From positions 1-7,404 of the forward strand of contig JAPYSD010000164.1 of assembly GCA_029936705.1 (NCBI GenBank): DNA of 7,404 nt, written 5' to 3'. How positions within the stretch are numbered: the stretch's first letter is position 1; each line of letters opens with the position of its first letter. Under the pieces are notes generated by a model that saw only the letters and a program-made list of their open reading frames with translations, made no database searches and was not told the DNA's origin. The position numbers and the translations under genes were made by a program. Source of the stretch: Croceicoccus sp. Lineage in GTDB: Bacteria > Pseudomonadota > Alphaproteobacteria > Sphingomonadales > Sphingomonadaceae. Of this stretch, positions 1 through 5,730 are shown one piece after another.

Positions 1-228
1 CGCCATGGCGGCGTCGCTGTCGGCGATGGACTGGCTCTGGCAGGTCAGGCAGCGGATCGTCTCCATCAGCTCCTGCGCACGCGCTTCCTGCGCCGGATCG
101 TCGAGCTGGCGATAGGCGAACGGCGCGGGCGGCATGGCGTCCTGCGCGAAACCGGGCGCGGCCAGCCCTGCCAGCAGCAGCACCGCGGCCAGCACGGCCG
201 CGCGGGCGATGTCCGTAATCCGCGTCAC
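1..228 (-). CDS. ccmH: CcmH/CycL-type cytochrome c maturation protein, N-terminal part (cut by window edge)
   Basis: Only the first 76 codons are inside the window; the gene runs off the left edge. In system I cytochrome c biogenesis, CcmH is a periplasmic, membrane-anchored thiol-disulfide protein that acts with CcmG and CcmF to reduce the CXXCH cysteines of apocytochrome c before haem attachment. The N-terminus looks like a signal peptide: a short Arg-containing start, a hydrophobic stretch at residues 10-24 and an AQD-type cleavage region near residues 28-30. The family redox motif RCLTC is at residues 59-63 and is followed by the conserved QSQSIADSDA. The chosen GTG start at 226-228 overlaps the ccmG stop in the string GTGA, as at the other junctions of this operon. 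I cannot see whether the gene is the short CycL form or carries a CcmI-like extension. Confidence 0.92.
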   Translation of the reverse strand, partial: MTRITDIARAAVLAAVLLLAGLAAPGFAQDAMPPAPFAYRQLDDPAQEARAQELMETIRCLTCQSQSIADSDAAMA

Positions 229-794
229 AGCCTGCTCTCCGCCGCGCGCAATTGCGCGAGGATCTGGGGCACGTCACGCTCCATGATCGGGCCGATATGC
301 TGATAGCGGATGATGCCGTCGGCATCGATCACGAAAGTCTCGGGCACGCCGGAAGAGCCGATGGCCAGCTGCAGCGCGCTGACATCGTCGCGCGCGATGG
401 CGCGATAGGGATTGCCGTGCCGCTGCAGGAAATCGGCGATATCCTCGTCCTTGTCGCGGATCGCGACGCCGTCGATCGGCACGCCCTGCTCGGCCAGCGC
501 GTCCAGCACCGGCGCTTCCACCACGCAGGGCACGCACCAGCTGGCCCACACGTTCAGCAGCCGCGCGCCCTGCGCTTGCGATCCGGGAAGCGCCACCGTC
601 GGCTTGTCCGCGGTCGCCGCGGGCAGGTCCATCGCGGGCAGCGGCTGCCCGATCATGCGGCTTTGCACATCGGTCGATCCCGGGTTCGCCAGGCCCCAGG
701 CCACCAGCCCGGCCAGCACGGCGAAGATCGCCAGCGGCAGCCAGATCGCCCAGCGCGCACCCAGAGGTGCCGGTTGCGGATCGGGCGGGTTCAC
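225..794 (-). CDS. ccmG: CcmG/DsbE, thiol:disulfide interchange protein of cytochrome c maturation
   Basis: This 189-residue protein is a membrane-anchored, periplasm-facing thioredoxin-like reductase. It keeps apocytochrome c, or CcmH, reduced for haem ligation, drawing electrons from DsbD/CcdA. One N-terminal transmembrane segment spans about residues 15-36. The thioredoxin active site WCVPC is at residues 86-90 in the context NVWASWCVPC, and GVPETF at 149-154 supplies the cis-proline (P151). The acidic insert RDKDEDI at 113-119 fits the DsbE/CcmG group, and the length is normal for the family. The start is GTG at 792-794, overlapping the ccmF stop as GTGA, with a strong Shine-Dalgarno AGGAGG five bases upstream. 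Its reading frame stays open far upstream through ccmF, but that part is not coding. The end overlaps the ccmH start by 4 bp. Confidence 0.97.
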   Translation of the reverse strand: MNPPDPQPAPLGARWAIWLPLAIFAVLAGLVAWGLANPGSTDVQSRMIGQPLPAMDLPAATADKPTVALPGSQAQGARLLNVWASWCVPCVVEAPVLDALAEQGVPIDGVAIRDKDEDIADFLQRHGNPYRAIARDDVSALQLAIGSSGVPETFVIDADGIIRYQHIGPIMERDVPQILAQLRAAESRL

Positions 795-2773
795 TTCGCC
801 CTCCTGCGCTGCGGCAGCGAATTGACCTCGCGCCGCTCGGCGATGCGGCGCATGCTGCTCTGCCGCCGCCAGCCGCTGGCGATGCGCCCGACCAGCGCCA
901 GCGCGCCGCCGAACGCCACCAGCAGCCCGCCCAGCCAGATCAGCGGCACGAACGGCTTCCACCACAGCCGCAGCTGCCAGCGCCCGTCCTCGCCCTGAAC
1001 GCCCAGCACGGCATAGAGCTGCCCGTTCCAGCGAGTCGCCAACGCGCTCTCGCTGGTGGTCTGCACGGGCGAGGTGAAGGTGCGCGACTGCGGGTGCAGC
1101 GTGATCGGATCGCCGCCCGCATAGCTCGCCTGCAGGTCGGCCTGCAGCGCGGTCCAGTTCGGCCCGGCCACCGGGTCGATGGCGGCAAGATCGATAGTCC
1201 ACGGTCCGACCGTGGTGCTGTCGCCGATATCGGCGGCGACCAGCCGCTCGGTCGAAAAGGCGCTTTCGCTGGCCATGCCCGCCACCACGACCGCCAGGCC
1301 CAGGTGCGCGACCACCATGCCCCAGACGGGCAGCGGCGTGCGGCGCAGGTTGCGGCCCAGCAACGGCATCACGCTGGCAATCGCCAGCCCCGCCGCCAGC
1401 GCCAGCCCCAGCAGCGGCAATATGCCGATGCCCGGTGCCAGCACCAGCGCCGCCACCAGCACGGCGACGACCGCCAGCGCGGGCAGGATCATCGGCTTCG
1501 CCACGCGGCCCGCCCGGTCGCCGCGCCAGCGCAGCAGCGGGCCGACCGCCATAACCACCATCATCGGCAGCGCGAAGATCGCGCCCACGGGGTTGAAATA
1601 GGGCGGCCCGATCGACACCCGCGTCCCGAACGCCTCTGTCACCAAGGGATAGAGCGTGCCCAGCAGCACGATCGCCAGGATCGCGGTCAGCATCACGTTG
1701 TTGAACACCAGCGCGCCCTCGCGGCTGACCAGCGCGAATTGCTTGCCTTCCTGGATCGAGGCGGCGCGCAGGCCGAACAGGGTCAGCGCCCCGCCGATAT
1801 AGATCGCCAGCAGCACCAGGATGAAGCTTCCCCGCTCGGGATCGACAGCAAAGGCATGGACGCTGGTCAGGATGCCCGACCGGACCAGGAACGTGCCGAC
1901 CATGCTCATCGAAAACGCGACGACGCCCAGCATGATCGTCCACGTGCGCAGCGCATCGCGCGCCGCCAGCACGCCCGCCGAATGCAGCAGTGCGGTCGCC
2001 GCCAGCCACGGCATCAGCGAGGCGTTCTCCACCGGGTCCCAGAACCACCAGCCGCCCCAGCCCAGCTCGTAATAGGCCCAGTATGACCCCGCAGTGATGC
2101 CGACGGTCAGGAAGATCCACGCGCCCAGGATCCAAGGCCGCATCGCGCGGGCAAAGGCGGGACCGACCTGGTTCGTCACCAGCGCGCCGACGGCAAAGCT
2201 GAACGCGACCGACAGCCCGACATAGCCGAGGTAGAGCGTGGGCGGATGGAACGCGAGACCGATGTCCTGCAGCAGCGGGTTCAGCCCCGCCCCGTCCTGC
2301 GGCACCGGGTCCAGCCGCTCGAACGGGTTCGAACTGAACAGCAGGAACGCGTAGAAGCCCAGCGACACGAACGCCTGCGCGGCCAGGGTCGCGACGATGG
2401 TATTCTCGGGCAGGCGCCGCTCGACCAATGCGACCAGCGCGCCCGCCAGCCCCATCACCGTCGCCCACAGCAGCATGGAGCCTTCGTGATTGCCCCACGT
2501 GCCCGCCAGCTTGAAGATGAACGGCTTTTCCGAATGCGAATTGGACGCGACCAGCAGCACCGACAGGTCGGTCCGCACGAAGAGGTACATCAGCGCGCAG
2601 AACGACAGCGCCGCCAACACGCCCTGCATCACGGCGGCGGGGCGCACCGCGGCGGCAGGCTGCTCGCGCATCTGCCCGTCGCCGCTCGCCAGCGCCCAAA
2701 GGCCCGATGCGAACTGCAGCAGCGCCAGCGACGCCGCCAGCCAGAGAAGCGCAAGACCCAGTTCCGCGATCAT
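791..2773 (-). CDS. ccmF: CcmF, haem lyase subunit of cytochrome c maturation system I
   Basis: This 660-residue polytopic inner-membrane protein takes haem from holo-CcmE and, with CcmH, forms the thioether bonds to apocytochrome c. Hydrophobic segments run through most of the chain. The tryptophan-rich WWD signature GWGGWWFWDPVENASLM is at about residues 238-254. Four histidines sit where E. coli CcmF has its haem ligands: H176 in FHPP, H264 in LLHS, H306 in SVHAF and H490 in VAHLG. A periplasmic domain lies at about 505-607 before the last transmembrane helix (about 609-630), and the tail is strongly basic. Length is typical. The ATG start overlaps the ccmE stop as ATGA (2770-2773), and the stop overlaps the ccmG start as GTGA (791-794). 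No clear Shine-Dalgarno precedes the ATG, so translation is probably coupled to ccmE. Confidence 0.98.
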   Translation of the reverse strand: MIAELGLALLWLAASLALLQFASGLWALASGDGQMREQPAAAVRPAAVMQGVLAALSFCALMYLFVRTDLSVLLVASNSHSEKPFIFKLAGTWGNHEGSMLLWATVMGLAGALVALVERRLPENTIVATLAAQAFVSLGFYAFLLFSSNPFERLDPVPQDGAGLNPLLQDIGLAFHPPTLYLGYVGLSVAFSFAVGALVTNQVGPAFARAMRPWILGAWIFLTVGITAGSYWAYYELGWGGWWFWDPVENASLMPWLAATALLHSAGVLAARDALRTWTIMLGVVAFSMSMVGTFLVRSGILTSVHAFAVDPERGSFILVLLAIYIGGALTLFGLRAASIQEGKQFALVSREGALVFNNVMLTAILAIVLLGTLYPLVTEAFGTRVSIGPPYFNPVGAIFALPMMVVMAVGPLLRWRGDRAGRVAKPMILPALAVVAVLVAALVLAPGIGILPLLGLALAAGLAIASVMPLLGRNLRRTPLPVWGMVVAHLGLAVVVAGMASESAFSTERLVAADIGDSTTVGPWTIDLAAIDPVAGPNWTALQADLQASYAGGDPITLHPQSRTFTSPVQTTSESALATRWNGQLYAVLGVQGEDGRWQLRLWWKPFVPLIWLGGLLVAFGGALALVGRIASGWRRQSSMRRIAERREVNSLPQRRRAK

Positions 2774-3243
2774 TCGGTTTCGGCCACGACCTGCTTCGCC
2801 TGCGCGTCGCTCATGTCCTGAAGCTCGCGCGGCATGTAATTTTCGTCATGCTTGGCCAGCAGGTTGGTGGCGACGAACGTGCCGTCCGGGCCAAGGCTGC
2901 CCTCGGCCACAACGCCCGACCCCTCGACGAACAGGTCGGGGACGATCCCGGTAAAGCGCACCGGCACCGTCGCGGCGCCGTCGCCGACGGTGAAATCGAT
3001 GGTCACGCCGTCGGCCTGCCGCCGGATCGATCCCTGCTGCACCATCCCGCCCAGCCGGATCGCGCGGCCCGTTTCGGGCGGCTGGCTGGCGATGTCGGAA
3101 GGAACGTAGAAATAGCTGGCCTGGTTGCGCAGCGCCCATGCCGCCAGCAGCCCCGCGCCGATCAGCACCGCCAGCGCGATCACCAGCAGCACCAGCCGCT
3201 GGTGCTTTGGCTTCATGCCGCTTGCATGGACCGCCGTGCTCAC
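2770..3243 (-). CDS. ccmE: CcmE, periplasmic haem chaperone
   Basis: CcmE is a membrane-anchored periplasmic chaperone that binds haem covalently through a histidine and passes it from CcmC/CcmD to CcmF. One N-terminal transmembrane helix spans about residues 17-38. It is followed by the OB-fold beta domain with RLGGMVQQGSI and PDLFVEGSGVVAEG. The haem-binding motif LAKHDENYMP is intact, with H132 as the covalent ligand and Y136, numbering from the GTG start. The start is uncertain. GTG at 3241-3243 (157 aa) overlaps the ccmD stop as GTGA and has an AGGGGG Shine-Dalgarno-like site just upstream. ATG at 3214-3216 (148 aa, starting MKPKHQRL) matches the usual N-terminus of the family better but has no visible ribosome site. 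I prefer the GTG. The stop overlaps the ccmF ATG. Confidence 0.95.
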   Translation of the reverse strand: MSTAVHASGMKPKHQRLVLLVIALAVLIGAGLLAAWALRNQASYFYVPSDIASQPPETGRAIRLGGMVQQGSIRRQADGVTIDFTVGDGAATVPVRFTGIVPDLFVEGSGVVAEGSLGPDGTFVATNLLAKHDENYMPRELQDMSDAQAKQVVAETE

Positions 3244-3383
3244 TTGCGCCCCCTGATCTCGTCCCGCCGCTTTTCCGCGCGGCGCATGGCGAGCCAGCTC
3301 CACGAAACCATCGCCAGCGTGCCGGCTATGCCGATGACATAGCAGGCAATCACGAAGGGCCAGTGGTCAAGATTTTCGGTCAA
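3240..3383 (-). CDS. ccmD: CcmD, small haem exporter accessory protein
   Basis: This 47-residue protein starts MTENLDHWPFVIACYVIGIAG. It has one transmembrane helix (about residues 9-30) followed by WSWLAMRRAEKRRDEIRGRK. The DHWPFVIA start, a single helix and a basic, charged cytoplasmic tail with LAMRRAE are the usual CcmD pattern. The protein stabilises the CcmC-CcmE complex and helps release holo-CcmE from the CcmABC complex. No ATG lies before or at the start of the helix. The only start that gives the complete family N-terminus is TTG at 3381-3383, 12 bases after an in-frame TGA. It begins 31 bp after the ccmC stop, and its stop overlaps the ccmE GTG. It is easily missed by gene callers because it is short and has a rare start codon. 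Confidence 0.88.
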   Translation of the reverse strand: MTENLDHWPFVIACYVIGIAGTLAMVSWSWLAMRRAEKRRDEIRGRK

Positions 3384-3414
3384 TGGGGTTCACTTCGATT
3401 CCGTTGCGCGTGCC

Positions 3415-4200
3415 TTACAGACTATTCGGCACGGCGGAAAGCGGATCGACATGCGCGTCCGCGCGCTGCGCCTTGCGCCGCAGCCGCGCCTCGGCCTGGA
3501 TGTCGGCCAGCAGGGTGCGCATGCGCGCCAGGATCACGCCGCCGAACAGCAGCGAGAAACCGATCGTCGCGGCCAGCAGCGGCCACAGGAAGGCCGGGTC
3601 GATCGCGCTCTTGCCCATGGTGATGCTGGGCGGCTGGTGCAGCGAATTCCACCATACGACCGACCGGTTGATGATCGGCACGTTGACCGCGCCCACCAGC
3701 CCGAAGATCGCGGTGACGCGGCTGCCGCCCGACGATAGCCCGGCGCCAGCGCCCATGTCCCGCTGCGCCGCGCCCGCTAGCGCGATATAGGCGAAATAGA
3801 GCAGCAGCAGCACCAGCATCGATGTCAGCCTGCCGTCCCACACCCACCAGGTGCCCCAGGTCGGGCGGCCCCAGATCGAACCGGTCACCAGGCAGATCGC
3901 GGTGAACACCGCGCCCGGCACCGCCGCCGCGCGCGCCGCGATGGCGGCCAGCGGATGGCGCCACACCAGTTCCACCAGCGAGGCGACGGCGATGGTGGTC
4001 CAGCCGCCCATGCCCAGCCACGCGGCGGGAACGTGGATATAGAGGATGCGGACGGTATCGCCCATCAACCGGTCCGCGGGCGCGAACAGCAGCCCATATG
4101 CCAGCGCCGCGCCCGCGATCACCAGCCCCGACACCAACAAGAGCGGCGTCAGCCAGCGGGCGATGCGCAAGAAACGGGCGGGATTGGCGAAACCGTGCAT
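3415..4200 (-). CDS. ccmC: CcmC, haem-handling membrane protein of cytochrome c maturation
   Basis: CcmC is a six-helix inner-membrane protein that presents haem on the periplasmic side and drives its covalent attachment to CcmE. With the start chosen here it has 261 residues. The WWD-type signature GTWWVWDGRLTS is at residues 116-127. The two axial haem histidines of the family are present as H56 in IHVPAAW and H188 in NSLHQPPS. Hydrophobic helices fall at roughly 17-40, 60-80, 90-108, 126-143, 161-177 and 203-225. A charged tail of about 35 residues follows, somewhat longer than in E. coli. The ATG at 4198-4200 gives the common N-terminus MHGFANPARF. The frame stays open to an ATG at 4263, but that extension (MCAGLQSGMSRAAL) looks unlike the family. 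No strong Shine-Dalgarno is visible. The 119-bp gap upstream probably holds the ccm promoter, but I cannot identify it. Confidence 0.96.
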   Translation of the reverse strand: MHGFANPARFLRIARWLTPLLLVSGLVIAGAALAYGLLFAPADRLMGDTVRILYIHVPAAWLGMGGWTTIAVASLVELVWRHPLAAIAARAAAVPGAVFTAICLVTGSIWGRPTWGTWWVWDGRLTSMLVLLLLYFAYIALAGAAQRDMGAGAGLSSGGSRVTAIFGLVGAVNVPIINRSVVWWNSLHQPPSITMGKSAIDPAFLWPLLAATIGFSLLFGGVILARMRTLLADIQAEARLRRKAQRADAHVDPLSAVPNSL

Positions 4201-4319
4201 ATCAATCAAAGCTGCGACCGAAAGGGCCGCACGACTCATGCCGCTTTGCAGCCCCGCGCACAAGCGAAAGCGCGCGAGGCTCCCCCGCCGCGTTCCCCCT
4301 TTGCGCGCCGGCCGCTTCG

Positions 4320-5369
4320 TCAGCGCCCGATCGCGCGGCGCGCCATCGCGTCGGCGACGACATTGGCCGCCTGCCCGCTGGCATCCGCTTCCTGCCAGAT
4401 CGCTTCCAAGCGGTCCGGAATGCCCGCGATCTTGGCGTCGAGCGTGTCGGTGCTGACCGCCACCCCGTCGCGCCGCGCCAGGTATTCATACGTCACCGCG
4501 ATGATCCCGCCGCCGTTCAGCACATAGTCCGGCGCATAGAGAATGCCGCGCGCCGCCAGCTCGCGGCCATGATCGGCGGTGGCGAGCTGGTTGTTCGCGC
4601 CGCCCGCGACGATCGCGCAGTCCAGCGCCGCGATGCTGCCGCTGTTAAGGATGCCGCCCAGCGCGTTGGGGCTGAACACGTCGCAGGGCGTAGTCATGAT
4701 CGCATCGGCATCCACCGTCTGCGCGTCCAGTTCGGCGGCCAGCGCCTCGGCCCGCTGCCGGTTCACGTCGGCCAGCGTCAGCCGCGCCCCGTCCCGCGCC
4801 AGCAGGCGTGCCAGGCCGCCGCCCACGCTGCCCGTGCCCTGGACCGCGACATGCACGCCGTCGAGCGAGCGTCCCAGTCTGTGACGGACCGCCGCGGCCA
4901 GCCCAAGGTAGATGCCATGCGCCGTATAGGGCCCCGGATCGCCGCCCGCGCCGCTGTCGTCGGCGGGAAGCCCGGTGACATAGGCGGTGCGCTTCGATAC
5001 CGCGACCATGTCCGCCTCGGAAATGCCGACGTCCTCGGCCGTGACATAGCGGCCGCCCAGCGCCTGCACCGCGTCGCCGAACGCGGCAAGCATCTCGGGC
5101 GTCTTGGTGCCGTCCTTCGGCGCCAGGATCACGGCCTTGCCGCCGCCCATGGGCAGGTCCGCCATGGCGTTCTTGTAGCTCATCCCCTGCGACAGGCGCA
5201 GCGCATCGGTCAGCGCATCGTCCGGGTCGGCATAATGCCAGAACCGCGTGCCGCCCGCCGACGGGCCCAGATGGGTGGAATGGATGGCGATGATCGCGGC
5301 AAGCCCGCTGGCCCGGTCGTGAACCAGGGTGAGCTTTTCATGCTCGTCGAACGCGGGATTGCTCCACAT
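4320..5369 (-). CDS. Glu/Leu/Phe/Val dehydrogenase family protein, leucine dehydrogenase-like
   Basis: This predicted cytoplasmic enzyme (349 aa) should catalyse reversible NAD-dependent oxidative deamination of an amino acid to its 2-oxo acid. The N-terminal catalytic domain has K66 (SYKNA), K78 in the glycine-rich MGGGK motif and D113 in VTAEDVG. These match the substrate-binding and catalytic Lys, Lys and Asp of leucine dehydrogenase. The Rossmann dinucleotide site is GTGSVG at 178-183, with an acidic D201 at the end of the next strand, which favours NAD over NADP. GGANNQLAT (256-264) and YAPDYVLNGGG (278-288) are family signatures. It is shorter than Bacillus leucine dehydrogenase at the C-terminus. 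The pocket differs from known enzymes (GPSAGG, GIIAVTYEY), so the substrate is uncertain. ATG at 5367-5369 is chosen because the family N-terminus begins there; the frame is open upstream through the tRNA, which is not coding. Confidence 0.93.
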   Translation of the reverse strand: MWSNPAFDEHEKLTLVHDRASGLAAIIAIHSTHLGPSAGGTRFWHYADPDDALTDALRLSQGMSYKNAMADLPMGGGKAVILAPKDGTKTPEMLAAFGDAVQALGGRYVTAEDVGISEADMVAVSKRTAYVTGLPADDSGAGGDPGPYTAHGIYLGLAAAVRHRLGRSLDGVHVAVQGTGSVGGGLARLLARDGARLTLADVNRQRAEALAAELDAQTVDADAIMTTPCDVFSPNALGGILNSGSIAALDCAIVAGGANNQLATADHGRELAARGILYAPDYVLNGGGIIAVTYEYLARRDGVAVSTDTLDAKIAGIPDRLEAIWQEADASGQAANVVADAMARRAIGR

Positions 5370-5396
5370 CGCTTGGGGCCGCCTTTTGCCTTGGAT

Positions 5397-5421
5397 GCAG
5401 GCGGCGCAACGCTCCGCCCGC
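5397..5421 (-). terminator. GC-rich hairpin between tRNA-His and the dehydrogenase gene
   Basis: Read on the minus strand, GCGGGCGG (5421-5414) pairs with CCGCCTGC (5404-5397), giving an 8-bp stem with one G-U pair and a 9-nt loop. It starts 10 nt after the encoded CCA of tRNA-His and ends about 28 bp before the dehydrogenase ATG. No run of T follows, so it is at best a weak or Rho-assisted terminator. It may equally be a 3' processing structure for the tRNA, part of the dehydrogenase leader, or chance pairing in GC-rich DNA. Confidence 0.25.
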
Positions 5422-5430
5422 TGGTGAAAA

Positions 5431-5508
5431 TGGGGCGACCGATGGGGTTCGAACCCACGACCTCCGGTACCACAAACCGGCGCTCTAACCGACTGAGCTA
5501 CGATCGCC
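5431..5508 (-). tRNA. tRNA-His (GTG anticodon)
   Basis: On the minus strand this folds as a complete cloverleaf. The acceptor stem pairs GCGATCG with CGGTCGC (one U-G pair). T8 A9 are followed by a D arm GCTC/GAGC. The anticodon stem CCGGT/ACCGG encloses the 7-base loop TTGTGGT with anticodon GTG at 5473-5471. The T arm GTGGG/CCCAT encloses TTCGAAC. The discriminator base is C73 (5434), and CCA is encoded at 5433-5431. A G is encoded at position -1 (5508) and can pair with C73, the standard bacterial tRNA-His identity pair. The gene lies alone between gspK and the amino-acid dehydrogenase, on the same strand as both. Confidence 0.98.
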
Positions 5509-5550
5509 ATGAAGCGCATTTCCGCCGGATTTTCGCCCGGCAGGGGCGCC

Positions 5551-5579
5551 CTGTTTTCACTCTCGGCTGCAGGCGTCAA
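5551..5579 (-). promoter_or_regulatory. Possible sigma-70 promoter for tRNA-His
   Basis: Read on the minus strand, CTTGACG gives a good -35 hexamer TTGACG (5579-5574). At 17-bp spacing the -10 position holds AAACAG (5556-5551), a poor match, followed by a very GC-rich stretch (GGGCGCCCC) like the discriminators of stringently controlled stable-RNA promoters. A start near 5544 would give a leader of about 36 nt before tRNA-His. The -35 match is visible; the rest is inference. Confidence 0.27.
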
Positions 5580-5675
5580 GCACTTGCAGACGGCGGAGGC
5601 GGCCTGTTGCACAAAGCATCGCGCATGAAAAGCAAAATCCGCGTTTGGACGGCAGAAGGCGCAATATTATAAGCA

Positions 5676-5715
5676 GGCGCAATTTGCTGACGCGGCAGGC
5701 CATGGCAAATTCGCC
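5676..5715 (-). terminator. Candidate terminator stem-loop downstream of gspK
   Basis: Arms AATTTGC (5681-5687) and GCAAATT (5705-5711) are perfect inverted repeats. The stem extends by four more pairs, GGCG (5676-5679) with CGCC (5712-5715), with the single base 5680 bulged out. This gives 11 bp around a 17-nt loop. The structure begins 15 nt after the gspK stop on the minus strand and is followed there by the AT-rich tract TTATAATATT (5672-5663), though not by a clean T run. Position and structure suit the end of the gsp transcript, but a protein-binding palindrome is also possible. Confidence 0.35.
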
Positions 5716-5730
5716 GCGACTCACATGGAT

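Noticed and set aside
767..2086. Long plus-strand open frame of 439 codons opposite ccmF.
   Set aside because: It is rich in Arg, Gln and His with no recognisable motif and lies fully antisense to a conserved gene. It is a shadow of high GC content.
794..2699. The ccmG reading frame stays open upstream through nearly all of ccmF, giving an 824-codon minus-strand frame.
   Set aside because: The upstream part is an Arg/Ala/Gly-rich translation with no family features, as expected when a GC-rich gene is read in another frame. ccmF is intact in its own frame, and ccmG has its own GTG with a strong Shine-Dalgarno.
4201..4263. Longer start for ccmC (up to 21 extra residues).
   Set aside because: The extra residues do not resemble the CcmC N-terminus, no better ribosome site is seen, and MHGFANPARF is a plausible family start.
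4201..4319. The 119-bp gap between the dehydrogenase and ccmC was examined for a promoter, terminator or small RNA.
   Set aside because: I found no convincing -35/-10 pair, stem-loop with T tract, or small reading frame. A promoter for ccm may be there but cannot be supported from the sequence alone.
5431..5508. tRNA-His as an integration site for a genomic island.
   Set aside because: I see no integrase gene and no second copy of the tRNA 3' end within the window. The genes on both sides look like core genes with similar base composition.
5524..5553. Small inverted repeats GCCGG/CCGGC (5524-5541) and CAGGG/CCCTG (5541-5553) upstream of tRNA-His.
   Set aside because: Five-base arms are common by chance in sequence this GC-rich, and nothing else supports a function.
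5370..5612. N-terminal extension of the dehydrogenase, which is open for 81 more codons on the minus strand.
   Set aside because: It runs through tRNA-His, and the family N-terminus begins at the ATG at 5369.
4098..5672. Plus-strand open frame of 524 codons opposite the dehydrogenase and across the tRNA.
   Set aside because: It reads through a tRNA gene on the opposite strand and opposite a conserved enzyme, has no domain signature, and shows the amino-acid bias of antisense GC-rich sequence.
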